Below, one piece after another: positions 18,427 through 28,069 of a stretch of DNA of 64,000 bases (within the stretch, counting starts at the first letter, position 1; each line of letters opens with the position of its first letter). The DNA lies in NCBI GenBank assembly GCA_026418015.1, contig JAOACE010000013.1:248001-312000 (forward strand), read 5' to 3'. Source of the stretch: Leptospiraceae bacterium. GTDB lineage: Bacteria > Spirochaetota > Leptospiria > Leptospirales > Leptonemataceae. The position numbers and the translations under genes were made by a program. The notes below the pieces were generated by a model. It ran no database searches and had not been told where the DNA came from. It worked only from the letters and a program-made list of their open reading frames with translations.

Positions 18427-19860
18427 ATGGAAACAAAAGAAACATTATGGAAAGGTAGATCCGAAGGGAATGTTCATCCTTTGTTAATTAAGTTAGGTGA
18501 ATCCATTACTTTAGATATTAAATTATACAGAGAAGATTTAAAAGGTTCTTATGTTCATGCAAAGATGTTGAATAAAATTGATGTATTAAACCAAGAAGAG
18601 CTAAACGAAATTTTGAAAGGTTTAAAACAAATCCAAAAAGAAATCGAAGAACATCAATTACCCATCAATGTGGAACTCGAAGATATTCACACACATGTAG
18701 AACAACGTTTAAAAGAAATCATTGGGCCAACAGCAGGGAAATTGCATACGGCACGTTCCAGAAATGATCAAATTGCATTGGATACCCATCTGTATGTAAA
18801 AAGAATTTCATTGGAAATCGCGAAAAAACTCGTAGAAATATGTAATGTTCTAATCGATCGCTCAATTGAACTTTTAGACTATATTTTTCCTTCTTATACA
18901 CACCTACAAGTTGCTCAGCCTGTACGGATTTCGCATCATTTATTAGCATATTTTTGGATGTTTACACGAGATATTGAACGTATGATTTTTTCTTATCAAC
19001 AAGCTAATAGATTACCATTAGGATGTGGAGCTGCAACTGGTGTTAATTACAACAACGATAGGCTGTTTTTGATGAATGAATTAGGTTTTGACGAACTATA
19101 CGAAAATTCTATGGATGCTGTTTCTAGTCGTGATCATATTTTGAATTTTCTTTATGGAATTTCTGTCATTGCCACTCATCTTTCTCGATTATGCGAAGAG
19201 ATTATTTTATTTAGTTCTGTGGAATTTTCATTTCTTGAATTACCCGATTCTCTTACAACGGGAAGTTCTATTATGCCACAAAAGAAAAATCCTGATTTAG
19301 CCGAACTTATTCGCGGTAAAGCAGCTAAATTTATTAGTAACCTTAATGCTTTGTTTATTACAACAAAGGGATTGCCTCTAACTTATAACAGAGATTTACA
19401 AGAAGATAGAAAACCATTGGTAGAATCAGAAGAAATATTAGATATATTAGAAGGAATACGATTAATGATTCTTTCTTTTAAGGTAAACGAAAAAGAGTTA
19501 GAAAAATCTCTACAAAAAGGTTTTGCGACAGCAACAGATTTAGCAGATGCACTTGTTCAAAAAAAACATATTCCTTTTAGAGAAGCCCACCATATCGTAG
19601 GGAAATTAGTAAGATTCTGTGTAGAAAATCGCTACACCTTGTTTGATATTCCCAAAGAACTACGAAAAGAAATTTACCCCGATCTTGCTGATGATGATTT
19701 TTATTTTAATAGCATTGATTTAAAAAAAAGCGTAGAAAAGAAAGTTAGTCGCGGCGGAACATCAAAAGTTCGAATAGAAGAACAAATTCAATATGCAAAA
19801 GAAAAATTAAAAAAAATCGTTGAAAATTTACCAAAAGAAGTTAATTTAACGTTAGAATAG
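18427..19860 (+). CDS. argH: argininosuccinate lyase
   Basis: Splits argininosuccinate into arginine and fumarate, the last step of arginine synthesis. 477 residues, standard length for the fumarase/aspartase superfamily. The superfamily signature GSSIMPQKKNPD, the N-terminal LWKGR and HTARSRNDQ, and TYLQVAQP-type loop (YTHLQVAQPVRISHHLL in two pieces) are present, with the catalytic serine in the GSSIMPQ loop. The stop codon is followed directly by the ATG of the next gene (TAGATG), suggesting an operon of two. Confidence 0.97.
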   Translation: METKETLWKGRSEGNVHPLLIKLGESITLDIKLYREDLKGSYVHAKMLNKIDVLNQEELNEILKGLKQIQKEIEEHQLPINVELEDIHTHVEQRLKEIIGPTAGKLHTARSRNDQIALDTHLYVKRISLEIAKKLVEICNVLIDRSIELLDYIFPSYTHLQVAQPVRISHHLLAYFWMFTRDIERMIFSYQQANRLPLGCGAATGVNYNNDRLFLMNELGFDELYENSMDAVSSRDHILNFLYGISVIATHLSRLCEEIILFSSVEFSFLELPDSLTTGSSIMPQKKNPDLAELIRGKAAKFISNLNALFITTKGLPLTYNRDLQEDRKPLVESEEILDILEGIRLMILSFKVNEKELEKSLQKGFATATDLADALVQKKHIPFREAHHIVGKLVRFCVENRYTLFDIPKELRKEIYPDLADDDFYFNSIDLKKSVEKKVSRGGTSKVRIEEQIQYAKEKLKKIVENLPKEVNLTLE

Positions 19861-20457
19861 ATGGAAGATAAATTACAGTTTTACAAAGAAATCTTTAAAG
19901 ATATTGCAACATACCAAAAGAAAGAAGAAATCAACTTTATCTTGGAAGAATTAGAACAATTTAACGACGAATTATCAGAAAATATCTTAAAAGAAATAGA
20001 AAAATTTTCTAAAACCTTTCCATTACCTTTATACTACTTCTCTCTAATAAGAATAATAAAACTTGCTATGGATCTAAAAAATAAATTATTTATAAATTAT
20101 AATTATTATTTTGATTTATATAATAATTTAAGAAAAAAAATTAATAAATCAGAAGAAGAAAATAGGTTGTTAAACGAAGTAGGAGAAATCCTATATCGTA
20201 TGGACGAAATTGATGGAAACCTCAAAAAAATCATTCCAAATTTAATTGAAGTAATACGAAAACAAATCAATCAAAATCAACAAGAAGAATCTGTTTTTCT
20301 AAAAAAAATCACTGCGGAAGGTTATTCGGAAATCTATCCTGTTTACGAAGACTTAGTAAAAGTTATTCTACATTTACTGGATGAATTAAAGCTAGAAAAA
20401 GGACTCTATAAATTAAGCCGATTGTTAATAGAAGAAGCAAACATTCAAATGCAATAA
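19861..20457 (+). CDS. unrecognised helical protein downstream of argH
   Basis: 198 residues, cytoplasmic, almost entirely predicted helix with many Glu/Lys/Ile/Leu and no cysteines in a motif. It starts at the base after the argH stop with no ribosome-binding sequence of its own, so it is probably translated by coupling. Its stop lies 2 bases from the end of the convergent nucleotidyltransferase gene. I recognise no domain and assign no function. Confidence 0.7.
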   Translation: MEDKLQFYKEIFKDIATYQKKEEINFILEELEQFNDELSENILKEIEKFSKTFPLPLYYFSLIRIIKLAMDLKNKLFINYNYYFDLYNNLRKKINKSEEENRLLNEVGEILYRMDEIDGNLKKIIPNLIEVIRKQINQNQQEESVFLKKITAEGYSEIYPVYEDLVKVILHLLDELKLEKGLYKLSRLLIEEANIQMQ

Positions 20458-20459
20458 AA

Positions 20460-21875
20460 TCATAGATCTGTATCTTCTACAAATTCTGTAAACGTGGATT
20501 TTGGTGGCTTGTAATATAAAGAAACAATCCTTGCATCCATTGGTGGTTTTGTTCGCGGTCCAATTTCCCAGACCATTGCTTTTTGGATCATCTCGTCATT
20601 TTCTTGTGCAAGAGAAAAAATCTTGTAGACCATAAATGCTTCGAAAAAATATTTCTTTTCTTTAAAGTCTTGTTGTTTTTGCTTAATCAACTTGCGCTGC
20701 GAAGAAGAAACATTTCCAATTTGTCTTTGAGCAATAAAAATCTGAAAGATCCGTTCCTGATCTTTTCCAGGTATTTGTAAATGCGCGAAAAGAGGATCTA
20801 ATCTTTTTTTTATGTATTGATCAATTGTTTCTTTTTTTGGAAAGTCTGGATAAAAAACATCAGAAACTAAATCGGCGAATAACAAAGACATAAAAATATT
20901 AAAAGTCAAATCCTCTCTTTCTGCAAGCATTCTATCTGCTATTTGCAATCGTTTTGCAACTGGGGTATCGATAAACTGAATTTTCTGTGCTCTTGAATCT
21001 TTTGACATATTCTGTATGCTTGCATCGATAACACCGGGAAACAATACATCAAACAATCCACATTTAGCCAAGGATTCCATTATACTAGCAGAAATCCCTG
21101 TTCGAAAAATCTTCATAAATTCTTCGTGTAGACGATTTTTGTTTACTTTTAGTATTTCGTATTTATTTCTTTCTATTGCCTTAAAAGATTTTTTTTCGAT
21201 CTCAAAATTCAATAGTGGAGCAAATTTTGCAGCTCTAAGCATTCTTACAGGATCTTCTTTATAAGAGATATCTGGTGGTCCAATTACGCGTATAATGCGA
21301 TTTTTTATATCCTCTACGCCTCCTGTATAATCGATAATGACTTCTTTGATGGGATCGTAAAATAAGGCATTCATGGTAAAATCACGTCTTGCTGCATCTT
21401 CTTTGGGCGTTCCATATATATTATCTCTCTTAAACATGGTATGATCGATTTCTTTAAAGTTACCATTCAAACGATGTTCTGGTACTTTTCTAAATGTAGA
21501 TACTTCGATAATTTTTAATTCATTCCCTTTCTTTTTGGATTTAAAATAAACATGAACAATACGAAATCTCTTACCTATAATTCTACTATTAGCAAAAAGT
21601 CGTTTTATTTCTTTCGGAGTTGCATTTGTAACTACATCAAAATCCTTAGGATTACGATTGAGCAAAAGATCCCTTATACATCCACCAACAAAATATGCTC
21701 TATATTTATTTCTAACCAAACGATTGATGATTTTTAGCCCATCTGGATCCATCATGCTATTTCGTAATTCATGAAAATCACGATAAATTCTCTTACCATC
21801 AGGATATTTTAAATAAGAATCGATACTTTTTTTTCTTAAGAATAAATCTTTCACTTTATACCACAAATTTCGCAT
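20460..21875 (-). CDS. pcnB: PcnB-like poly(A) polymerase / CCA-adding nucleotidyltransferase
   Basis: Class II tRNA-nucleotidyltransferase/poly(A) polymerase family. The head domain has RAYFVGGCIRDLLLNR and the catalytic carboxylates in PKDFDVVTNATP, followed by RRDFTMNALFYD and the family motif EDPVRMLRAAKFA. The extended C-terminal region and DHTMFKRDNIYGTP-type insertion are more PcnB-like than CCA-enzyme-like, but the two activities cannot be separated safely by eye. I start at ATG 21875 (MRNLWYKVK), 471 residues; the reading frame also runs up to 21914. Divergent from the M23 peptidase gene. Confidence 0.85.
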   Translation of the reverse strand: MRNLWYKVKDLFLRKKSIDSYLKYPDGKRIYRDFHELRNSMMDPDGLKIINRLVRNKYRAYFVGGCIRDLLLNRNPKDFDVVTNATPKEIKRLFANSRIIGKRFRIVHVYFKSKKKGNELKIIEVSTFRKVPEHRLNGNFKEIDHTMFKRDNIYGTPKEDAARRDFTMNALFYDPIKEVIIDYTGGVEDIKNRIIRVIGPPDISYKEDPVRMLRAAKFAPLLNFEIEKKSFKAIERNKYEILKVNKNRLHEEFMKIFRTGISASIMESLAKCGLFDVLFPGVIDASIQNMSKDSRAQKIQFIDTPVAKRLQIADRMLAEREDLTFNIFMSLLFADLVSDVFYPDFPKKETIDQYIKKRLDPLFAHLQIPGKDQERIFQIFIAQRQIGNVSSSQRKLIKQKQQDFKEKKYFFEAFMVYKIFSLAQENDEMIQKAMVWEIGPRTKPPMDARIVSLYYKPPKSTFTEFVEDTDL

Positions 21876-21942
21876 TATAAGTATTAAAACTATTTTTGTT
21901 GCTTTTAAAATCAAGTAATTTATCTATGACACTACAAAAAAT

Positions 21943-22881
21943 ATGAAAAAGTATATCAAAAGAGAATGGTCAAAAAAAATTTCCAAATTCATTGATTGGG
22001 GTTGGAAAGGAATTACTGTTTTAGTATATACTGATATTACCAAAGAGCCTAAAAAAATAAAATTTAATTTTTATTCGATTGTTTTCCCCTTCATTATTCT
22101 AGGAACATTAGTTGTTTTATTATTGTACGATAGAATAGAAAAAATGATGATCACTACTCAAAAAATAGAGTATATAAAAAAACAAGAGATGATTTTATAT
22201 AATTTATATTACTCATTAAAATTCAAAGAAACCTTACTAAAAAATATAAACTATCATCTCCACAAAATATATCCTAAAAATCTAGAAAATGTAGTAGAAA
22301 AACAATATTTTATCAAAATCAAAAAAGATCAACCCCCTGCTCATGCATCCACAAAAATGGAAGAAGAAATTTTATTATCCAATCAACTAAGATATAACGC
22401 ATTAATAAACTTAAAGTCTAAACCACAGTTTCTACTAGAAGAGATTTGGCATAAAAGTCATATTTATAATGTAATACCAAAGGGAATTCCCATGTACCCC
22501 GGAACATATAATGTAACATCTCTTTATGGATATAGACAAGACCCTCTACATCAAGGAGAAAATTTTCATACTGGAATAGATTTTGCTTCTCCTCAAAATA
22601 CACCGATATTAGCAGCATCAGATGGAATTGTGCTTCGAGTAAAAAATTCTCTAGATAGTGGTTATGGTTTTTTTGTTGTTCTTCACCATGGTTTAGGTTT
22701 TCAAACCCTTTACGCACATTGTAATAAAATCTTGGTAGAAGAAAATCAATTCGTCGAAGAAAAAAAAGTGATTGCCCTAGTAGGTAAAAGCGGTAGAGCC
22801 ACAGGCAATCATTTACATTTCGAAGTGATTATTGGAACAGATAAAGCAGTTGATCCTCTGCCATTTATTAAACTTAAATAA
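21943..22881 (+). CDS. M23-family metallopeptidase, membrane anchored
   Basis: 312 residues. An N-terminal cytoplasmic stretch of about 45 residues precedes one membrane helix (about 47-66), then a coiled-coil-like linker and a C-terminal LytM/M23 domain with the zinc motifs HTGIDFA (H-x3-D) and HLHFEV (HxH). Such enzymes cut peptidoglycan cross-links or, with changed active sites, activate amidases; here both zinc motifs look intact. The ATG has no Shine-Dalgarno; a TATGAC at 21925-21930 would leave only a very short leader. The stop lies 2 bases before the convergent topA stop. Confidence 0.88.
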   Translation: MKKYIKREWSKKISKFIDWGWKGITVLVYTDITKEPKKIKFNFYSIVFPFIILGTLVVLLLYDRIEKMMITTQKIEYIKKQEMILYNLYYSLKFKETLLKNINYHLHKIYPKNLENVVEKQYFIKIKKDQPPAHASTKMEEEILLSNQLRYNALINLKSKPQFLLEEIWHKSHIYNVIPKGIPMYPGTYNVTSLYGYRQDPLHQGENFHTGIDFASPQNTPILAASDGIVLRVKNSLDSGYGFFVVLHHGLGFQTLYAHCNKILVEENQFVEEKKVIALVGKSGRATGNHLHFEVIIGTDKAVDPLPFIKLK

Positions 22882-22883
22882 AT

Positions 22884-25034
22884 CTATGCCGTTTTACTTT
22901 CGCCTTCTTCGATGTAATCACAAGAAGAACAAGCAATGTATTTTCCTTTTTCTTTGTCGGATTTTTCTAACAATAATTTTCCACATTTGGGACAAACACG
23001 ACCTTCTAGTGGTTTATCCCATGTTGTAAACTCACATTCTGGATAACGCGAACAACCATAAAATGGCCTACTTCGTTTTTTTCGAGAATTCTTTAATACA
23101 ACATCACCAACTCCACAGACAGGACATTTGCCTAAGGGAATAGATTTTGCGTTCATACATTCTGGAAATCCAGTACAAGCGAGAAAATATCCATTTTTAC
23201 CAATTTTTTTTACCATAGGACGACCACACTTTTCGCATTTATAATCTGTTGGTTCGTCTAGATATGTTTTTAATCCTTCCATATTTTCGATGGCATGTTG
23301 AACTGTTTTCATAAATGGTTCATAGAACTTCTTTAACATTTCTACCCAGTTTAATTCTGAATTTGCAATTTGATCGAGTTCTTCTTCCATCTTCGCAGTA
23401 AAATTGATATCCACCATTTCGGGGAAAAATTTGATCAGCATTTTATTTACAAGCATTCCTAACTCTGTTGGTTTTAATGCTCTTTGTTGTCTAACCACAT
23501 AATATCGTTTGATCAATGTTTGAATGGTTGGTGCATAAGTTGATGGTCTACCAACTCCGCTTTCTTCTAACGCTTTGACCATAGTAGCATCTGTATATCG
23601 TGGTGGTGGTTGAGTAAAATGCTGAGTAGGTATTACCGATTGCAATTTTATTACATCATTTTCTTGGATTTGAATTTCTTTAAAAACATCTTTTTCGTCT
23701 TCGTCATTGTAAATCAGAGTAAATCCTTTGAATTTTACTTTTTTAAAATTCGCGCGAAAAAGATACTCTTCGCTATCTAACTTTCCTAAAATATCGATAG
23801 ATGTTGTTTCGGAAATCTCTTCTGCCATCTGCGAAGCAACAAACTTGTTCCAAATCAGTTGATAAAGTTTAAGCTGATCTTTGTTTAAAAATGGAGCAAC
23901 CCTTTCTGGTGTATATTCTACATTGGTGGGGCGAATTGCTTCGTGCGCTTCTTGAGCATTCTTAGATGCTTTTGAAAAAATTCGCGGCTGTTCGCTTAAC
24001 ATTTCTTTTCCGTAATTTCTTTCGATAAATGTTCGAACCTGATTTAATGCTTCGGGACTTACACGTGTACTATCTGTTCTCATGTAAGTAATTAATCCAA
24101 TGGGAGAGCCTTCTACTTCGACTCCTTCGTAAAGTTGTTGAGCTACCATCATGGTTTTTTGAGATGTAAAGCCTAAGCGATTAGAAGCATCTTGTTGTAG
24201 TTTGGATGTTGTATAAGGCGCAGTGGGCTGTCTTCTTCTTTCTTTGACTTTTATAGAAATAACCCTAAATTCTGGGACTGAATTTAAGGTTTCTACAATT
24301 CGATTTGCTTGTTCTTCGTTTTTTATTTCTGGTTTATTTTGATTGATTTGAACAAGAGATGCTTTAAACTTTTTTTTGTTTGCTAAAAATTCTGCTTCAA
24401 TCGTCCAATATTCTTCTGGTTTAAAATTTTGAATCTCTTCTTCTCTTTCGCAAATCAACCTTAATGCAACCGATTGAACTCTACCAGCAGATAAACCCCG
24501 TTTTATTTTTTTCCATAAGACCGGAGAAATATTATACCCCACTAATCGATCTAATACACGTCTTGCTTGTTGGGCATAAACTAAATTCATGTTGATATCG
24601 CGTGGTGTTTTAATTGCATTTTTGATTGCATTTTCTGTAATTTCGTGAAATTCAATTCGCTTTATGTTCGGGTTTTTATCTTTGATAAAATTTGCTATAT
24701 GATAAGAAATTGCTTCTCCTTCTCTATCGGGGTCTGTTGCAAGCAAAATATCTCTTACAGAAGAAGCAATTTTTTTTAGTTTGTTAACAATATCTGTTCT
24801 TCCTCTTACAATAATATATTCCGGCTCGAAGTTACTGTCGACTTTTACGCCCATTCTGGATTTTGGCAGATCAATTAGATGTCCCATTGAGGCTTCTACA
24901 ACATAATCTTTTCCTAAGTATTTGTTGATTGTTTTTGCTTTAGAGGGTGATTCTACAATAACAAGGGTTTTTTCTTTTAACTCCGGAAATTTCACTTTTC
25001 CTTTCGTAGATTTTTTTGCTTTTGTTTCATTCAT
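22884..25034 (-). CDS. topA: DNA topoisomerase I
   Basis: Type IA topoisomerase relaxing negative supercoils. 716 residues: Toprim domain (VIVESPSKAKTINKYLG, DPDREGEAI), catalytic Tyr within YMRTDSTRVS, AHEAIRPT motif, and C-terminal zinc ribbons with several C-x2-C pairs (CEKCGRPM, CPVCGVGD, CPKCGKLL ... CSSCD). The start at 25034 follows a weak GGAAAC purine stretch. A Lys-rich start (NETKAKKSTKGKVK) precedes the Toprim fold. Confidence 0.97.
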   Translation of the reverse strand: MNETKAKKSTKGKVKFPELKEKTLVIVESPSKAKTINKYLGKDYVVEASMGHLIDLPKSRMGVKVDSNFEPEYIIVRGRTDIVNKLKKIASSVRDILLATDPDREGEAISYHIANFIKDKNPNIKRIEFHEITENAIKNAIKTPRDINMNLVYAQQARRVLDRLVGYNISPVLWKKIKRGLSAGRVQSVALRLICEREEEIQNFKPEEYWTIEAEFLANKKKFKASLVQINQNKPEIKNEEQANRIVETLNSVPEFRVISIKVKERRRQPTAPYTTSKLQQDASNRLGFTSQKTMMVAQQLYEGVEVEGSPIGLITYMRTDSTRVSPEALNQVRTFIERNYGKEMLSEQPRIFSKASKNAQEAHEAIRPTNVEYTPERVAPFLNKDQLKLYQLIWNKFVASQMAEEISETTSIDILGKLDSEEYLFRANFKKVKFKGFTLIYNDEDEKDVFKEIQIQENDVIKLQSVIPTQHFTQPPPRYTDATMVKALEESGVGRPSTYAPTIQTLIKRYYVVRQQRALKPTELGMLVNKMLIKFFPEMVDINFTAKMEEELDQIANSELNWVEMLKKFYEPFMKTVQHAIENMEGLKTYLDEPTDYKCEKCGRPMVKKIGKNGYFLACTGFPECMNAKSIPLGKCPVCGVGDVVLKNSRKKRSRPFYGCSRYPECEFTTWDKPLEGRVCPKCGKLLLEKSDKEKGKYIACSSCDYIEEGESKTA

Positions 25035-25056
25035 AAGGTTTCCGTTTTTTTAATTA

Positions 25057-25065
25057 ATTATATCA
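25057..25065 (-). promoter_or_regulatory. extended -10 promoter of topA
   Basis: On the minus strand TGATATAAT (25065-25057) is a perfect extended -10 element; no good -35 box lies 16-18 bases upstream. It leaves a leader of about 20 bases before the ATG at 25034. The rest of the 25035-25209 gap shows a TATAAT on the plus strand at 25128-25133 but no gene behind it. Confidence 0.45.
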
Positions 25066-25209
25066 TAAACTATAAACAATATTTTTTTTCTCTTTTCTAA
25101 TGTTGAATATCTTATTTTTTTTAAGAATATAATCTGACAAGAATTTTGAAACCCTGAATTTTTGCTAAATCGATAACAACATTTAGATTATTTGCCCAAA
25201 AAATCCATA

Positions 25210-27099
25210 CTACCAAATATATTTATCTGCATCTTCTCTTCGATTATGTCCATCTAATACATGGAATCGTCGAATTCTTGCTAATTTTTTCTGGTTCAAT
25301 ATCGAAATTGGGATGTAAACAATCTTTTGTCCAAATCGCGTAGCAAAATAATTCATCTTTTTAGTAGGTGGTTTGTCTGCAACATAAACAATCGTATTTT
25401 TAACATTATAAATGATTGCTGCTGCCAACAATTTTTCTTTTGCAGTTCGAAAATTACGAAATTCATAATCCTCCCAAATGTAAGATAGTCTACCGGGTGG
25501 ATAGGATAATAAAAATCCTCCATAGATACATCGCGCTATACCAGGTCCTACAATATTTTCTTCTGGACTAGTTGCATAAAATGCCATATCTCCTTCTTGA
25601 TCATGCTCTCCCCACCAGACGCTCTTCCAGAAATACTTTTCTTCATCGTTACTAAAAATGACAACAATGTTGCCAGCATCCCAATTGCTTTTTAATAATT
25701 CTTTAACATAAATTGTGTTTTTATAATAGTTGCGAATCGTCTCTCTGTAATCAATACCATCATACAAACTCGAAGTAAAAGGGAAGCTCTTCGATTCTAA
25801 CGATTTAACCAAAGACAACGCTTTTTTTCTTAGATAATTACCATATTCTTCTAAGATGATGTCCTCTGGTGGATAAGAACACATTCCATAGTTATCCCAC
25901 AGCTCTCTCCATTGTCCAGGATATTGCTCTTTGTGGATTTTAGATTTTATTTCTTTTACCATCTTTGTATGAGGTTTATAAAGCTTTGTTCGGAATCGAA
26001 CAATTTCTGAATCTAAACCCAATTCTTCTAAAGAAAGCGTTAATTCCGGGAAAGGAGATGATTCTTTTTCTATGTTCATCAACTTTTCGTAAAAAATTTT
26101 CGCGAAATTATCATTTACAAATCCTTTCGCAGCATGAATCAAAAATAACGGGATAGGAATTAATTTTTTGTGTAAAATACTTAAATTTCGCGCGAATTGA
26201 AAAAAATATTTTTCTTTTTGAGGAGGAACAATTTCTCCCGATTGATTTTCGTATTCATTCTTCGTTAATCTATAAACATTGCGTTGAAGTTGAACTCTAT
26301 CGAAATACTTCCAACTTCTTGGTTCGTTGCGAAATTTATTCCACAAGTTATTATAATAACCTGGTTGAAACAAAATTTCTGGAGAATTTTCAGAAAGAGA
26401 ATATATCTCTACTTTTAATTTATCCAAATCAAACTGAGCTTGGTTTTGTTTTAATTGAAACTCAAAAGAATCTTTTAACTCTTCTAATTTTTTGGTTGGC
26501 TGTTGTATAAAATACTCAATTTGATGAAAATGTTTTATACCACATACCAGTAAGATGTTTTTATTAGGATACTCTTCTTGTAATTTTTTTAACTCTAAGG
26601 ACATGTAAACTTCTCTGTAAAGATCGATAGGATGCGGAACCATACTTTGTGATTTTTTTAATAAATCTAACAACTCTTTAACAGAGATATAATGAAGACT
26701 ATAAGTATCGGGAAATTCATCAAAATATCTATATAAGCTTATTAAGTTCGCGTTTATAGGTGGATTATCTATATAATAAAGAGAGATTTGCTGTTCATAA
26801 CAATCTCGGATTGCTTCTACGATAGGTTCTAATGGTTCTAAAACAAGATAACCTTTAAAATCTGCTTCGATTTGTAATACAGGATAAGATTGAATAAATG
26901 GTAAAACTTTATCTAAATATTGTTCTAAATAAAAAGGTAGTTCAACCGCTACAATATCAGGTGGATTATCAAAAAAGTGTTTTTTTAGAAGAAGTGTAAA
27001 TTCTAACGAACCATGAACAATGGGTAAAACTTTAATATTAGGAGTAATATTAACAGCTTGATCTACCAAATTGAGTATTTTACTGTTTGATGTTATCAT
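25210..27099 (-). CDS. TraB/DUF5682-like N-domain fused to an unknown C-terminal domain
   Basis: 629 residues, no signal or membrane helix. Residues 22-200 resemble the TraB/PrgY/ChaN-like fold: KVLPIVHGSLEF with His29-Gly30, VAVELP at 51-55, and LLVCGIKHFHQI at 183-194, where related proteins have a conserved Gly-His. Residues 390-629 hold dense conserved-looking motifs I cannot match to a family: PGQW 394-397, CSYPPED 407-413, YDGIDYRET 446-454, WWGEHDQEGDMAFYAT 495-510, GPGIARC 518-524, YPPGR 533-537. The concentration of His, Asp, Glu and Trp suggests an enzyme. It begins one base after the stop of a MoxR-type ATPase gene, so the two are expected to work together. The family call for the N-domain is tentative. 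Confidence 0.6.
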   Translation of the reverse strand: MITSNSKILNLVDQAVNITPNIKVLPIVHGSLEFTLLLKKHFFDNPPDIVAVELPFYLEQYLDKVLPFIQSYPVLQIEADFKGYLVLEPLEPIVEAIRDCYEQQISLYYIDNPPINANLISLYRYFDEFPDTYSLHYISVKELLDLLKKSQSMVPHPIDLYREVYMSLELKKLQEEYPNKNILLVCGIKHFHQIEYFIQQPTKKLEELKDSFEFQLKQNQAQFDLDKLKVEIYSLSENSPEILFQPGYYNNLWNKFRNEPRSWKYFDRVQLQRNVYRLTKNEYENQSGEIVPPQKEKYFFQFARNLSILHKKLIPIPLFLIHAAKGFVNDNFAKIFYEKLMNIEKESSPFPELTLSLEELGLDSEIVRFRTKLYKPHTKMVKEIKSKIHKEQYPGQWRELWDNYGMCSYPPEDIILEEYGNYLRKKALSLVKSLESKSFPFTSSLYDGIDYRETIRNYYKNTIYVKELLKSNWDAGNIVVIFSNDEEKYFWKSVWWGEHDQEGDMAFYATSPEENIVGPGIARCIYGGFLLSYPPGRLSYIWEDYEFRNFRTAKEKLLAAAIIYNVKNTIVYVADKPPTKKMNYFATRFGQKIVYIPISILNQKKLARIRRFHVLDGHNRREDADKYIW

Positions 27100-27100
27100 A

Positions 27101-27958
27101 CTAATCTAAGTATCTTAATGCTTCGTCTCCTAATATATTCTGTACTGCAATATGCATCAACTCTATCAATTGTTTTTCTTTAAGCTTTTGATTTTTTTTG
27201 TTCAAATCCAAGTAGTTTTTTTGATATGCAAGTTTTAATATTAATCGTGTAATATTAATTCCATCCCTTATAGAGAAAGGTTCATCTTCGAAATGAGCTC
27301 TTTGCAAAAATTTTACAACATAATTAATCACTTCGGGTGGAGCAAAAGGTATGTTGGCTGTTAAAATTTCTGCTTCTTCGTCGGCATCTGCAAAATCTAT
27401 GTAGATAGAAGGTTGAAGCCTACTTTGAATATATTCTGGTACTTCGAAAGTAGAAGCATCTTCGTTCATCGTTGTTACAAAGCGAAAATCATCGTGCGCT
27501 TTAATTTTTATACCTAGTATTATGGACTCTATGTACCTACGGTGATCAAGCAACGGCGCAAGAGAAGCCCAGGATTTTTCTCCCATTCTATTGCCTTCGT
27601 CTAAAACTGCTACACCACCTTTAATCATTGCAGTAACAATTCCCGACGCAACATATTTGATTTTTCCCTCGGAAGAGATTACAGGTGTTATAAGCAAATC
27701 TTCTGGTCTTGTATCCATCGTCGCCTGAAATATCCAAAAAGGTTTTTGCATTTCCATCGCAACAGCACAGGCCAAGGTGGTTTTTCCTACCCCTGGCTTA
27801 CCAATCAACCGAGGATTTAATGGTAAATCGTTTGGGTGTACTTTTAGCCAAGAAGCTTTCAGTTGATCTTTGACAAAATTGTTTCCCACCCATTTTACAT
27901 CAATATTATCTGGTGGGGTTAACTCTATCTCTACACCTTCAATGATAATTTTTTCCAT
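27101..27958 (-). CDS. MoxR-type AAA+ ATPase (AAA_5)
   Basis: 285 residues with Walker A GKPGVGKTT at 53-61, Walker B GVAVLDE at 115-121, and sensor region VTTMNEDA followed by an arginine-containing IQSRLQP (sensor/arginine finger region). MoxR proteins are chaperone-like ATPases that usually act with a VWA-domain protein; none is encoded here, and the partner gene immediately downstream encodes a TraB-like/unknown-domain protein instead. It is clearly distinct from NorQ at 3924-4712. Upstream, TTGATA (27997-27992) lies 39 bases from the ATG with AATATT 17 bases further on. Confidence 0.88.
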   Translation of the reverse strand: MEKIIIEGVEIELTPPDNIDVKWVGNNFVKDQLKASWLKVHPNDLPLNPRLIGKPGVGKTTLACAVAMEMQKPFWIFQATMDTRPEDLLITPVISSEGKIKYVASGIVTAMIKGGVAVLDEGNRMGEKSWASLAPLLDHRRYIESIILGIKIKAHDDFRFVTTMNEDASTFEVPEYIQSRLQPSIYIDFADADEEAEILTANIPFAPPEVINYVVKFLQRAHFEDEPFSIRDGINITRLILKLAYQKNYLDLNKKNQKLKEKQLIELMHIAVQNILGDEALRYLD

Positions 27959-28069
27959 ATCTAATACTAATATTTATTTACAATAGAAAAATATCAAACA
28001 ATTTTTGTTAATTTTTTACTTTTTTTAGTCGAATATAAATGATAAGGTGGATTTTTTAAGGAGTATTCA

